Source: Aquila chrysaetos chrysaetos
Taxonomy: Eukaryota > Chordata > Aves > Accipitriformes > Accipitridae
DNA length: 64,000 nucleotides
Assembly: GCF_900496995.4 (NCBI RefSeq)
Contig: NC_044011.1
Span: 9,022,041 to 9,086,040, forward strand
Direction of reading: 5' to 3'
Made by a program: the position numbers and the translations under genes. Shown piece by piece: positions 46,990 through 58,164 of this stretch (position 1 is the stretch's first letter; the number at the start of each line of letters is the position of its first letter). A model generated the notes under the pieces. It made no database searches and had not been told where the DNA came from. It worked only from the letters and a program-made list of their open reading frames with translations.

Positions 46990-48480
46990 ACAAGAGTAAA
47001 AAGCAGTCAAGACTTATTTCTGTCATAAAGTCAAAGATCTGACTGAATGCACACAAGTAGCAGTCATGCTGAGGAAGAAGGCACCATTGTTACCCAGCCA
47101 CTTTTCTGAGTAGAGCCAGACTATAAAATACATCTATCCATCTATCAGCCTTCATGTTTAAGAGTTTAGTGAAATGGCTGAGCTTGGTTTTGCTTGTCTT
47201 TTGTTAAGAAAGTAAACAGCAAATACTTAATGTTTAATGTTTGTAAATGAAACAGAAAAAAAACACCAAACCCCCCCTAAAATCTGTGACACTTATTCCA
47301 GTTTTCCCAAACACAAACCTGCATAATTTCCCATGAAACTCAGCCTAAATATCAAGCAGCTCGAAACAAATCAACCACAACTATTTTTTTGACCATTTTA
47401 ACAACTATGTTTGCAAGTACTCATAGCACCTGAGAAGGCCACGTAGAGGAACCAGATCGAAAAGTGACCATGACCACCTTTTAATCACAGAGGTATTTGA
47501 TTTGTCACAATCATGAAAATTGTTTCGTGACCCATTGCTAACAGTGAGGAGAAGGCAATTGTTTCCTTTGAGGAGGCTGACGGGCACAGAGCAGCTCCCT
47601 CTCATTGCTCTGCCCCGGTGCCTCTTCCAGTCTTCCCTTCTGCAGAGGGAAAGCCAGGGAGGGAAGACCGCAGGAGGCGGCTTTCGATATGAACTGGTTG
47701 AAAGCTCCAGCAGTTTAGCACAGTAAATATTTTTTCTCCCACTTTCCTTAGTGGCAGAAATCAATACAATTGACTAATAGCAAGCCTCTCTTTCCTCCAA
47801 ATGTTCTAATGTAGGAATTTCAGGGAATTAAAACAACCTTCAAAATGCCTCTTCTTTGCATTTCTTGTGTTTTATTTATCTTTACAAGAAATGAACACAG
47901 TTCATGTCACTGTTCTTGTTTTTGTAACGGATTGGCAACCTCCCCTTTTCTGCCTGCAGGCCTTGGAAAAAATGTAATCTGTAGTCGTTGTAAGAGCTTT
48001 AGTAAATGTTTGTGTATTAGAAGAGCAAGTCCCAAAAGAAATGCAGATGTGCAAGTACAAAAATAAGAGGTTTGAAAGGCCACAAGCTTCCACAAAGCTG
48101 TTCAAAGTAACTTAAAGTGGGCAACTCTCAAAACATGCAGGTTTTGGTTTTTGAATCTTCCTCCTCATAAAAGTTGCAGACCAAATACAAAGTTCTGTTT
48201 TTCTTAGAAAAAAGGGTGTTTTTTTCAAAACAGACAGAGAGCCCAGCTTTAGCTGCTTGCTTTCTGAAGTTCCTGTCAGCATATAAAATGTAGGTGGTAT
48301 ACATTATCATTTTTGCTAAAATGAAAAGAAAAACTTCCCTGATTGGTGGCCAAAGTTAATGGGAATTGATAAATTACTTTCCATCCCAGTGGACATGAAA
48401 TCTCCAAAGTTTTAGATTTCAATTGAACAAGAAATTACTTCTGCAACTCAGTCAGCAGGATCGAATATAACTGTGTTTTT
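46990..48480. other. Non-coding stretch
   Basis: No supported gene. A reverse frame of 119 codons (47405-47764) and a forward frame of 68 codons overlap. Neither resembles a known protein. Confidence 0.6.
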
Positions 48481-48484
48481 TTAA

Positions 48485-48620
48485 TCTTATCAGACTGTGA
48501 CAAAAATCAGAAAATTCATAGCTTTGCGACCGCAATATGTGAATGCACAAGTCGCAAGCATCCCGTTTAGAGAATTGTAATTTATGAATTCTGCCTTCGC
48601 ATTCACAACGCTCGTTTAAA
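48485..48620. promoter_or_regulatory. CpG-bearing AT-rich element upstream of the CpG island
   Basis: In otherwise AT-rich DNA, CpGs occur in TTTGCGACCGCAATATG, CAAGTCGCAAGC, CATCCCGTTTAG, CTTCGCATTC and ACAACGCTCG within about 100 bp, together with TAATTTATGAATT. CpG kept in AT-rich vertebrate DNA suggests either an unmethylated regulatory element or selection. It lies about 330 bp before the island at 48945. Confidence 0.35.
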
Positions 48621-49190
48621 ATTTAGGAATCCTTAGGATGCTGGGAGGCAGCTCCCCAAGTCCTGCCAGCAGCATCGCCTGGAGGGCCTGGAGGAAGGGA
48701 CAATGCTGAAAGGGTTACTCCTTCAGCCAGACAAGCCCTGTTTTCACACTTCCTAGGGCACACCTTGCTCTCAAAGGCACTCTGAGCGCTCAGACTCAAC
48801 AGTTAGTTAAAATACCGTGCTAGGCACGAATCCGCTGGCTAGAGCTGGGACTTTTTTCCTTTTTATGTCTCTCTATTTGGCAACTTCAGCAATAAACACT
48901 TCCAAACAGTCCTTTAGAGGGACTCGTTGCTGATGTGTTTGCTCTACCCCGGGAGGCGGGGTGGAGGACCACTGGGGCTGGCGTTTGCTCCTGCAGCGCT
49001 GCGCTCTGGCACAAGCCCCAGTTTTAGCAGACCGACATGAACGAGCTCTCGTTAGAAAAGGCGGTCTCCGAGTGGCACCTAAAAGAGCCGAGAGAGAAAC
49101 TGCCCTCTCCGCCGGAGGCGTTTGCCCTTCAAACGGTTAGGGTGAGCGGCGTGGAGGCTGTGTGTGCCGTCACACTCCATCTCCCCCAGA

Positions 49191-49198
49191 TATAAATA
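49191..49198 (+). promoter_or_regulatory. TATA-box-like sequence
   Basis: TATAAATA sits inside the CpG island, followed by GCAGCCGCAGCG. A plus-strand start site would be expected about 25-32 bp downstream, near 49216-49224. It matches the TATA consensus well, but transcription is untested. Confidence 0.3.
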
Positions 49199-49260
49199 GC
49201 AGCCGCAGCGAGATGTGCCCTCAGCTGGCCAAGAGATTGCGCCCATCCCTCCCATGCTCT

Positions 49261-49294
49261 AGGCTTTTCTCACCTCCAGGCTTTTCTCACCTCC
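49261..49294. repeat. 17-bp exact tandem duplication
   Basis: AGGCTTTTCTCACCTCC occurs twice in a row (49261-49277 and 49278-49294), followed by AG as the start of a third unit. A recent slippage event inside the CpG island. Confidence 0.95.
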
Positions 49295-49449
49295 AGCACT
49301 GTCAGGGCGACGTGACACGCGGCAAATCCCAACAAACACAGCGAATCGCACGCCTTACACAAGTGCTCTGCCCCTCGCCCTCTCCCCCCACCCTTCCCCT
49401 CTACCCCTCCCCTGCTGCGAGGTCCTGGTGCTCCCCAAGCATCCCGCCT

Positions 49450-49500
49450 TGCCCCATGGACCAAATTCTTTGCCCCATGGACGAAATTCTTTGCCCCACG
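49450..49500. repeat. 21-bp tandem repeat, about 2.4 copies
   Basis: Units 49450-49470 and 49471-49491 differ by one base (ACCAAATT versus ACGAAATT), and a partial third unit runs to 49500. The period is a multiple of three, so an overlapping forward frame shows a repeated heptapeptide. This is a consequence of the repeat and not evidence of coding. Confidence 0.9.
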
Positions 49501-49579
49501 AGAGCCTCCCCCCCAGCACAGCCCGGCAGCGTGGCCTGGCGGGGTTTCTCCTGGAGGGAGGCTCACGCTGGGAATGACC

Positions 49580-50175
49580 TAATTTAGGAATGTGGCACAG
49601 AGTTCAGATGCTTATCCAGAGTTTAAGGAGCAGATGAACTTTTTATTCTGCAAAATTTGGCTAGATCTTGTGGTCCTTATTCAGGCAAAAATACAGCTGG
49701 CTTTAATGAGAGCTTTCTGAGGAGGGGAGGGGGAAAAAAAAGCAGCAACAAAACACCTTAACCCTAAGCAAAATTAAACTTTTCCCTGAAATTCTCATGA
49801 GATATCTGGGCAGTTTTGTTCAGTCTACAAGAACAAGTTCAACACGCATTTACCCTTCTGCTTCCAGTCACAACCTGGAGCCTCAAATGTTGAACTAAGT
49901 GTAAATGAAAAATATCTGAGAAATACTGAAGAGTTAAAGAAAACAGAAAAAGATCTCAAGCACTGGACAAACACAACAAAACCTCATTTTTATTCCTGGA
50001 TTTGTAAGGAACAACAAAAGCATGCTTTCTCATCCTTCAGTAAGAGATCTGTATTTTAAATATGTGTTCTGTAAACATCAAATGCATGTGCAATACCACA
50101 TACACAAAAGGTTCTCCCTTTTGACTGTGGAAAGACCCTGTTTGGTCTGAAATACGTACAACCAGCAAAGGCTGC
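49580..50175. other. Non-coding stretch
   Basis: AT-rich DNA directly after the CpG island. No splice-bounded coding segment is recognised. Confidence 0.6.
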
Positions 50176-50510
50176 CAGTGATGTACATCTACCTATGCGC
50201 AACAGAGAGAGAGTGCTGCTGCAACGCACATGTACTTTGTTATTTGTGGAGGCTCTGTATGAGAAAGCCGGTCATTTCCTCTCTGACAATAACAAGCTCG
50301 ATAGCCATCTAATCGTGTATGGTAGGAGTGTAACTGCCTACTTCCCACTACAGCCACAAGATACCATTTTATTTCTGGCTCATCTAGCTGTTCAGTCTGT
50401 TGTGTCCCTGAGGATAATTAGTCCTGAACACAGGGAAACTCTTTATCTTACACTGGGGATATTCTATCAAATACCTCTTCACACAAAAACTCATTTAAAA
50501 GGATAAAAAA
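50176..50510. promoter_or_regulatory. Weak candidate conserved element
   Basis: A complex stretch with CTGACAATAACAAGC (SOX-like) near 50282-50296, CATCTAATCG and GGATAATTAG. It overlaps a forward frame of 103 codons (50195-50506) that has no family resemblance. It lies 0.6-0.9 kb downstream of the CpG island. Listed on sequence texture only. Confidence 0.22.
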
Positions 50511-50519
50511 CACTCCCTG

Positions 50520-53225
50520 AGGAATTGAATACATTTTTGGTCTTCTAGTCATTTCCAGCAGGTGACATATCTGAAATCACAGAGCCTCCCTTTGGTAACT
50601 AGGTGGAAGCCAATTAGCATCATTTTGAACTGGGGAAGCTGCATCACGACAGCCTCCGAGGAGCAAGTCCTATTTGTTGTAAACAAATCTGATTTGCTCA
50701 GTTTTGCCTCCCCACAAACATTATACAACAGTCATAGAGAAAGTTGTTTTACAGGGCAAGCCCCCATTGTCACTGAAAACAGGCACTGGTTTTTTCTCCC
50801 CGGGAGAGGAAAAACAAACATGACAGTTTGCAGCTACCACAGGTAGTGGTTGCAAACTAAACTCTCTCACCAGAAGTTCCCCCCAAGGCTCCTTTAAATA
50901 TTCCATGACTAGCTACGTCCAAATGCATCTCCCAAAGGATCAAAGTACATTTTTCTTTCACTTGACAGGAGGCACTGAGTGGTTGCTATCGGTTTGCTCT
51001 TACAGTCCTCTTGCATCACTTTCTCACAGAAAGAAACATTCTTTGAGGTTTTTCCTGATGCAGTAACTGTCCATACCACCAGGGCTTTATTTTGGCCAGA
51101 CATACCCACAGTGTTTTTCTGGGAGGACAAGCATCTTGTTCAGACCCCACTAAAAGAGGGAGCTCAGCTGTTACAGCAGCTTGGCAAGTCTCTGACTCTG
51201 CAACTAGAGGTTTGCTGGTCCGGTAAAAAGAAAGAAACCCCAATTAATAGGACTAGGGATGTAAAGCTGAGGAACCCATCTAGAGGAAAGTCCTGGATAT
51301 GTACTACAGCTTACCTAGCAATGCAGGCATGCCCAGATTTCCATACTTGGAGAAATAAAGTACCTCTAACACATTTTAAAATTAAAGGAATTAAAGGAGT
51401 AGTGCAGCTACACCTGCCTGGGTCTTCTGCATGCAGACACAGCTCTTCTGCACTGAAGTCTGCTGGATGAGAAATTCAAGCAAAGCCCTTCATGGATCTT
51501 GGTGGAAGACTGTCTCCTCTGGAGCGTGCACAAGAAGCACTTGCTCCTTATGAGCAACATGAGGTAAATCTGAAAGGCTTGCATGGTGTCACAGTTCAAC
51601 CCTTACTAAGGAAAAATTCCCTAATTAAGGACTGAATAATGGTATGGAGCTGAGACATGTTCTTACCAATCCATCAGGCTAACTGGCCATGATATGCTGT
51701 CTGGATAATAAATGCCATTCAGTCCTCATTAACGTCCTTTATTAAAACCTATATGGAGAGGGCAGAAATAAAAATTACAAGAAACAGTGCATAAAGCTGA
51801 CATTGCACATGGACCCCATGGTGTAGGCAGTGTGACATGTTGGCTCCATGGGAGTTTGCCCTTGCCTTCCTGGAGGAACTGGGATTTCCAAGCTTAAGCA
51901 GCAGGTCAAGTGCAAGAAAGACCCATATCCTAGCCTGCTAAGTTGTTAAGCAGAGAGCTGTGACCAGCTAGAGGACAAAGTGATTTTAGTATTCATGTTG
52001 ACCTAATATGGACAGATCGGCACACACATTGCCTAGGTTGAGAGCCCTCTAGTTTTCCTATACTAAACTCCTATTAATCTCCACAGAAATTATTCCAAAA
52101 TATGAATTGTTTTTGACAAAGCTGGTTAATAAAGTTCTTGCCCTCCCTCCGATCTCAGGAACTAATTCTTACTCCTCCCTGTCCCCTGTTTGTGAAGTCA
52201 TGGCTTAAGGAGGTCACTGAACAAATGCAGATTTAAAAAAAAAAAAAACCTAAAGAAAACACACAGAAATTTGGAAAGGGCTGTTTGTATTGTTTTACCC
52301 TTACAAAACATTCCTTCACATTAGGCAGGGTGAAAAGTTGTCTCCTCCTGTGCATGTACAGCAAGGAGCACATGCTTCTTTTGAAAGGGACCGTCATGCT
52401 GTCATCATGAGCAAAATCTGAAGTCCTGGTTTGGTTTTGCTTCCATCTTTAACAGGCAAAAACTCCCATTGGTATCAGCCCTCATTAAGGGCTGGATAAG
52501 GAGATGGGACCAGAATGTACTCTTTGCTACACATTGCTACCGATCTGCTTTCCAGAAGGACCCACAAACAACAGAACTGCTGTGGCTGAGGGGAAGGACA
52601 AACTGCAGGCAGAGCTGTGGGAGGGGACAGGAATAATTTTAAATGGCTTTGCCACTGGAGAGACCGTAACACAAAACCAGGCTCCTAGGTACCTGAGCAC
52701 CTTGGGAGATCTAAGCTTAGCGTCTCTGTCCTGCAATGTCACCATTTTTCCTGCATTGTAAAAGGCCTTTCCCACCTAAAACCACATTGACAGGGTTTCA
52801 TTAACTGAGGTCTGTGAAATACTTTAATGAAGACAAATGTTGCGTTAAGTTGCCAAGTATTATACTTACATGCATATTAAGCTATTAACAACAAAGACAG
52901 GGAGCTAGGAAGATCTGGCAGAAGCATGCTGAACTTATCACGCTGTGGTAGACCAAAGTGAAGTAGACACACTCTACAAGGCACGTCTCCATAGCACCAA
53001 GAATAGGATTGCATTAAATGTCATATTTATCTAGACTTCACCATGAACTTAATCATAGTGAGGGAGAAACAGACCCACAAGGAAACAGCAAAGTCTTGAA
53101 CAATTATGATATACTAAACCCCTTAACAATATTGAAAACTCTGATGCTAAAGTTTTTCTACATTTTATTTAATTCTCTTTAACCTCCTGGGGATCTGAGA
53201 TCAGGAAAACAAAAGGATAAAGCAT
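50520..53225. other. Non-coding stretch
   Basis: No supported gene. A forward frame of 163 codons (50979-51470) overlaps reverse frames of 73-75 codons and matches nothing I know. An A14-class run occurs near 52233. A homeodomain-like CTAATTAAGG lies near 51631. Confidence 0.6.
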
Positions 53226-53228
53226 CTG

Positions 53229-53248
53229 CCTTCTGCAGCCTTCTGCAG
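53229..53248. repeat. 10-bp tandem duplication
   Basis: CCTTCTGCAG is repeated exactly twice. A minor slippage product. Confidence 0.95.
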
Positions 53249-53254
53249 CATGCA

Positions 53255-54698
53255 CGTGAATACAAGGACAAATACTGTCAGATGCGCTTGACATCTGTAA
53301 AAGCAACAGATTCTCTTCCGTCAATTCCTCGATAATGAAAAGGAGTCATCTGTCCCTGAGTCATAGGCAAGGAAGAAGTGATGCTTCCAGAAATTCCCCC
53401 AAAATGAATTTTGGCAAATACCTCTTTCATAACTGAGGTGATTTTTTTCCATTTTCCAATGGAAATTGAGGACATGACAAAGCAAATGAATAGGACTTCT
53501 TAAAACAAAACTTTTGGGCACAGGCATTAGCATTCTGCTGGTGAAAGAGGACTGATGAGGAATGGGGCCGGTTGAGGTCTGGGATTGGGTTTTGCAGAAA
53601 TGAGGTGTGTGTTTGGAGCCTGTCAGAGGTAGGAGACATGGTCTCAGATAGGGGTTTAGGAGTGGAGACTGGAAAATCTTACATATTTTGTTTAAAACTA
53701 CTCTAGAATGCTTGTCTGAGGCCCTGCATCATCTAAGGCCATCCCTTTCCGGGAGACAGGTCATATATAGTTATATAAAAAAATTACATAGCCCACTAAA
53801 TACCTAAGGACTTGCTTTTAAACATGTGTATTATAGTCATCCCACTGCTAAAATCTTTACACTGACCTATCCTGACCCAGGTACACACATTTTTTGAAAT
53901 GCGTGTCACTCTCTTTAGATCACAGCAATTTTAAAATTTCTTACCACAATTCCTCCAGGCTCACATATCATTACCAGCAATGAAGACTTTGCAAAGATGA
54001 ACAAGGTGAAAGCTCTGCTGATTGCACACAGGGATAAAGAATTTGTAACATGTTTAATAATAGTTTTAAAAAGCAAATAAATGCACTACTGTATCCTTGA
54101 GTGTGTGTGCCTAAAGCAAAGTACATTCAAGGAAAAGCTGTTGAATAAGAAAATTATGCTTTACAGGTTTTTTTCTGACTTAATTAAAGCTTAAATTTCC
54201 CCTTCAGTTTTCATGAGGAGAATATATTTTTAATTACTGTATGTGACCTTTTTATATTTTAGCCTGAGTATCAAACATCCTAAGTATGAAATATCTGGAT
54301 CAATGAAAAGTAATTTAAAGCAACCTGAATAAATACATGCTTATCTGAAGGAGGACGAACATGAAGCTTGCACTCAAATTTCAGCAGCTCTTGATCCCAC
54401 CGTCTCATGTGGATGGTCCAGAGCGTTCAAGAGACCTTGTGTGAGGAGCAGAGCTCTGCCTTTTAACTGGTAGTACAGAGGGTCACACACATGCATTTTC
54501 CCGAAGGTTTTTTTCCCTTCTGTAGTCCCTCTTCCCTTTTCTTAAATTAAATTAGTGCTTTTCATGGTTCTGGGGAGCCAAAGCCCAGCGCATGTGGGAA
54601 TTCAAAGATTTGTGCACCACAGGACCTTTTCTGCTACAGGAATTTCTACTGGCTTTTGTGGGAGTTCTTCTTCTCCCTGTCCTAATCTGTACTCACTG
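53255..54698. other. Non-coding stretch
   Basis: AT-rich DNA. Reverse frames of 65-70 codons overlap in three phases near 53280-53640, none protein-like. No RNA or transposon is recognised. Confidence 0.6.
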
Positions 54699-54699
54699 T

Positions 54700-54739
54700 A
54701 ATAAAAAATTAAAAAAATAATTAATAAATAAATAAATAA
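54700..54739. repeat. (AATA)n A/T-rich simple repeat
   Basis: A-rich sequence passing into about four AATA units. Low complexity. Confidence 0.9.
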
Positions 54740-54990
54740 GCTTATTCATCCACTTAGTAAGGAGTGGTGTGGACTCTGAGAGCTGCTGCTGAGATAAATA
54801 AGGTTACGTTTAACAAAAGCTAGAAAACAGGCATTTGAAAATCTTCAAATATCTTGGCTCAAGCAAAGGCACAAAGATAGAGTAGGTTATCAGGAGTGTA
54901 CCTCACCCCCCAGCCACAGCACACCTTTTCCCCTCCTTTCATTCTGCACTGAAGTGTAACCACCTGGTTAGGATTAATTAACCTCAGGTA

Positions 54991-55034
54991 ATGAAAGTTT
55001 AACATGAAAGTTTAACATAAATGTTTAACATAAA
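54991..55034. repeat. 13-bp tandem repeat, three copies
   Basis: ATGAAAGTTTAAC at 54991-55003 and 55004-55016 is exact. A diverged third unit ATAAATGTTTAAC (55017-55029) follows, then part of a fourth. Each unit carries a GTTTAAC core. Confidence 0.92.
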
Positions 55035-55039
55035 AATGA

Positions 55040-55795
55040 AAAGCATGTCTTACATTAGTATTGTGAAAACATATTCTTTTACTGGAGAACAGCACATTTT
55101 TATTACAAATAATAGTAAATCAGAGTTGGGTGAACATTTCCCACCAAGAGTAGAAAAAACAAAATACCTGATTGACAACTGCATAAACAGCATATAAGTA
55201 TCCAGGGCAATATGCAATCAAAAATCTACTGCTTTAAAGAATGAGTTCTTAAAAAAAATCATTTAGCATCATTATAAAGAATAATGCAGTTTTAATGGCA
55301 TGATGGAGCAGAGGGTGGGGAAGGACATGATTACACCACACCATGCAACCTTCATTTGTTCGGCATTGTAGAATTCTTCAGAATTGACTCATTAGACAAA
55401 TTAACTCTTTGTAATCAATATTGCACTGTGAATTTATGCCTTCTTTGCAGATTTAAAATTTAGTTAGAATTTCATTTAAAAAAGAAAAGAGTGCTTCTGT
55501 CTGCCACGCTCAACTCGTTAGTCTTATCTAGGACTTTAATTGTGACTTTGTAATCTATAAATGATAAAGCCTGAGTCATGCAAGCCATATGGAAGCATAA
55601 AGGTTACTTAAAACACAAAGAAAAAAGAAAAAATACTATTTCCCAGATCTTGCTAGAGGAATCTCATTAAACAGAGGAAAAAATTAGGTAATTCTAGATC
55701 AGAAACTATTTAATTAGATACGAACATGTCTGCAGTTTTCTGTTGAATTGTGAAGTATTGTTGAAGGCAGAAGACATACTGCTTTTTTAAGAAGT
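55040..55795. other. Non-coding stretch
   Basis: AT-rich DNA without recognisable gene or element. 55380-55560 is complex enough to be a conserved sequence but shows no distinctive motif set. Confidence 0.6.
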
Positions 55796-55798
55796 GGC

Positions 55799-55856
55799 AT
55801 ATATATATATATACACACACACATATGTATATATATATACACACATTTATATGTGC
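55799..55856. repeat. Compound (AT)n/(AC)n microsatellite
   Basis: Alternating AT, AC, AT and AC blocks over about 58 bp. Likely length-polymorphic. Confidence 0.95.
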
Positions 55857-55859
55857 ATT

Positions 55860-56905
55860 TATATCAGACAATATTAAGGTATTCTTTAATAAGTATTTAA
55901 ATAAAAAAATGCTGACACATGCCATGTTAGCTTACACAGCTCAGGTGCCATGGCAGTCTCTCAGGCTACACTGCCTATGGTGACTAATACCACCCATGGT
56001 CTCCAGTGACTGCATCACTTAAATATTGAAACAAAACAGGAGGCAACTGCTCTAATGTATGTGTTCACAAGGCACCAAAATGGGGAATCTTTAACTGTTC
56101 TAAGTGCGGACATCCTTTCCCCCATGACCATCCCTCTCTGTCACCCCTCACACTTCCTCCTGGTCGTCGCCACCCCTGCGGTCCCTGACACAGCGTTGCT
56201 TCCCCAGCTGGTTTTGTGAGGCCATGTGCCAATCCAACAAAAATCGTTGTCATTGCATGCTAGATTAACAGCAGTACACAAGCAAACTGATTTTTAGCCT
56301 GAGTAGTCCCTGCGTTGCACTGGCTGGCACCCTCACAAAGGTGTGGGAGAGAGATGCTTAACATGATACTGCCATTAAAATAAATGCTTGTGAAACCATG
56401 CTGTTAAACAAACAAGAACAGGTCTTCTAAGACTCTAGTAACCCACGGCTGCACATACAGGTGTGAGCAACTTTTGTACCATGGTAGCTAGACACTTGAG
56501 GCCACAGTGCTCACTGATAACTTCTCACCATTATCAATAAAAAGATTAAAGATAAAATCCCTAGGTTGCTATCAGAAATTCTCAAACCATTCATAGTAGA
56601 CAAATGCCTTGACTATCTATAACAAGATCTACTGGACTGACATGGGTTTAGCATGTAAAACCCATCTCCCAGAGAAACTGAACCCAGTCAAAAATAATGT
56701 TCCCTAAAATATCCTTAATCTCCAAATAACCTACCCGTAGGGAAAGGCTTCTACTGCACTCTGCACCTAGGACAGAAAAGATCGTGACTCTGGCTCTGAA
56801 GAATCTCCCTCTTGACTCTGCAGGAAAGGTCGGTGCCTGGTAATACAACTCTTCTCTTTGCCACCCCCACAAACTAGCTGCAGTTCTGCTGAATTAACTT
56901 TTTTT
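55860..56905. other. Non-coding stretch
   Basis: No supported gene. Reverse frames of 62 and 74 codons only. A short GC-richer part lies at 56100-56240. Confidence 0.6.
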
Positions 56906-56909
56906 TTTG

Positions 56910-57070
56910 ACAATTAACACACAGCCCTTGCATGTGGAAATACGGTAACTGAGGTGTGGGGGGTGGGATATAATTAGAGTGGAATATTTAGAATGATATG
57001 TCAATATTCCCAATTAGACTGAATCTGAAAATCCAACGTGATGGGTTTAGAGAAGATGGGATTATTTATT
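56910..57070. promoter_or_regulatory. Weak candidate element with inverted GGAATATT
   Basis: GGAATATT (56981-56988) and AATATTCC (57003-57010) form an inverted pair 14 bp apart. They are flanked by two ATTAG cores (ATAATTAGAG and CAATTAGACT). The surrounding sequence is complex and AT-rich. Function is inferred only from motif symmetry. Confidence 0.25.
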
Positions 57071-57079
57071 TTTAGTGAA

Positions 57080-57205
57080 TAAATCTCGGTATTGGGATTC
57101 AGTTGATTGATCCTAATCCTAGCTCTGTCACTGCTTCAGAATGGGAGTTTGAGCAAGTCACTTTTTACTCATTTTATTTTGCATCAGAAATGACAAACAC
57201 TACTC
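57080..57205 (+). mobile_element. MIR/CORE-SINE-like relic, plus orientation
   Basis: GGTATTGGGATTCAGTTGAT, CCTAATCCTAGCTCTGTCAC, GAGCAAGTCACTTTTTACTC and TTTGCATCAGAAATGA follow the order of the MIR 5' half and middle (GGGTTCTATTCCTAGCTCTG, GGGCAAGTCACTTAACCTC, CATCTGTAAAATG). The box-B-like region is worn. The 3' half is missing or unrecognisable. Confidence 0.6.
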
Positions 57206-57209
57206 CTTC

Positions 57210-57590
57210 CAGCAGAACACTTAATGATGTCCCTGAGGAAACACACCAATGTTTTTACTTATCAGTCTTATTTATGGGATGTAGACTGTGGTACAATGGA
57301 AGACAAAAGGGATGTGCCAAAGTTGCCTTTATGGATCAGAGGTAGCTCGGTGGGAAGAGGACAAATGATTTCAGAGGAAGTCTATTCTAGGTGGCCTCAC
57401 AAGGGTATTAGTCACACCGATGACTCAGAAAAGGTAACTCTGATTAAGCTATTGGCAACCAAACAAAATATGAGTAAGGCCGGTTTCTGAGCACTTTAGC
57501 ACATAGCATTGCTAATGGCTTTTATTTTATATTAAAAGCTACTACTCAGCAGGAAGCGAAGCACTGGAAGCAGCATCAGAAAGCCTGCTA
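57210..57590. other. Non-coding stretch
   Basis: Two overlapping forward frames of 80-88 codons with no family resemblance. No element is recognised. Confidence 0.55.
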
Positions 57591-57850
57591 GCGATTGGCA
57601 ACCCAACAACAATGTTATGTTACATACAAATCATTTGATGTCGTTTTAACTACCTTTTCTAATGGTTGAGATAACTCTCCAGATATCAAGCTAATAAAAA
57701 TGACATGGTGTAATTTGACAAGCCTGAGCAATTGACAGGCCTGCGGAATACAACTGTCAATGAGATGTTGTTAGTTCAAGGTAATACAGCTGCTGTCTCA
57801 GCCAGCTCAGTCTCATTCTCTGCAGAAAATCATGAAACTTGTAACCTGTA
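57591..57850. promoter_or_regulatory. Candidate enhancer with TALE-type TGACA cluster
   Basis: TGACA-type cores lie at 57701-57705, 57716-57720, 57733-57738 (TGACAG) and 57754-57759 (CTGTCA, inverse). The last two form an inverted pair ATTGACAG/CTGTCAAT with a 15-bp gap. TGACAG is the MEIS/PREP/TGIF core. CAACAATGTTATG (SOX-like) and CTAATAAAAATGACATGG add further sites. The stretch is non-repetitive. This is one of the better enhancer-like blocks in the window, but it has not been tested by alignment. Confidence 0.42.
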
Positions 57851-57949
57851 TACTCCAGGCAGTCTTATCTAAAACCAACTATCTCCTCCACCCTCCACTC
57901 TCCCTCTGTTTTGGCCTGTCACCCGTACACCAGGTCTATGCTCTTCCTG

Positions 57950-57972
57950 GCAATAAACAAACAAACAAAAAA
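57950..57972. repeat. (AAAC)n simple repeat
   Basis: Three to four AAAC units followed by A-rich sequence. Confidence 0.85.
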
Positions 57973-57974
57973 TC

Positions 57975-58160
57975 ATAAAGAGCAGCACAGCCGACATTGA
58001 TGGAACTCATTAATGCTCCTTTCATGAAGGACAAGTTTATCTGCTTAAGTGAATAAAGTTTATCAGGTGCCTTGCAAAAAGCCATTTCAATCACTTTGTC
58101 AGATCTTTCTCATCTCTGGCCTTCCCCTTTGGCAAAGGAGTGGGAGGGGGCTGAGAAGAG
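57975..58160. promoter_or_regulatory. Weak candidate element
   Basis: Complex sequence with CATTAATGCTCC, GTGAATAAAGTTTATCAGG and an inverted CCTTTG-G-CAAAGG (TCF-like half-sites) near 58126-58138. It continues the texture of the TGACA block upstream. Low confidence. Confidence 0.22.
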
Positions 58161-58164
58161 AGGG

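Larger units (their letters stand above)
48945..49575. promoter_or_regulatory. CpG island (only one in the window), promoter candidate
   Basis: A hand count gives about 37 CpG dinucleotides in roughly 630 bp, with G+C well above the neighbouring DNA. Elsewhere in the window CpG is sparse. The island includes CCCGGGAGGCGGGG-type sequence at its left edge, a TATA-like box at 49191-49198, and two short tandem repeats (49261-49294 and 49450-49500). CpG islands in vertebrates usually mark promoters. No downstream first exon could be recognised, so it could start a non-coding RNA or an alternative transcript. A 141-codon forward frame (49162-49587) overlaps but has no family resemblance. Confidence 0.6.

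Noticed and set aside
49037..49195. 52-codon frame inside the CpG island with protein-like composition
   Set aside because: Too short to separate from chance. Its stop lies in the TATA-like box, so frame and promoter readings conflict. Kept only as a note under the CpG-island finding.
49162..49587. 141-codon forward frame with a repeated heptapeptide
   Set aside because: The repeat comes from a 21-bp DNA tandem repeat. The frame overlaps a reverse frame of 98 codons and matches nothing known.
50979..51470. 163-codon forward open frame
   Set aside because: No domain, overlapped by reverse frames, no supporting splice sites.
44228..52425. Shared phrase GAGCAAAATCTGAAGT at 44224-44239 and 52408-52423
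   Set aside because: A single match of about 16 bp in 64 kb of AT-rich DNA with unrelated flanks is compatible with chance.
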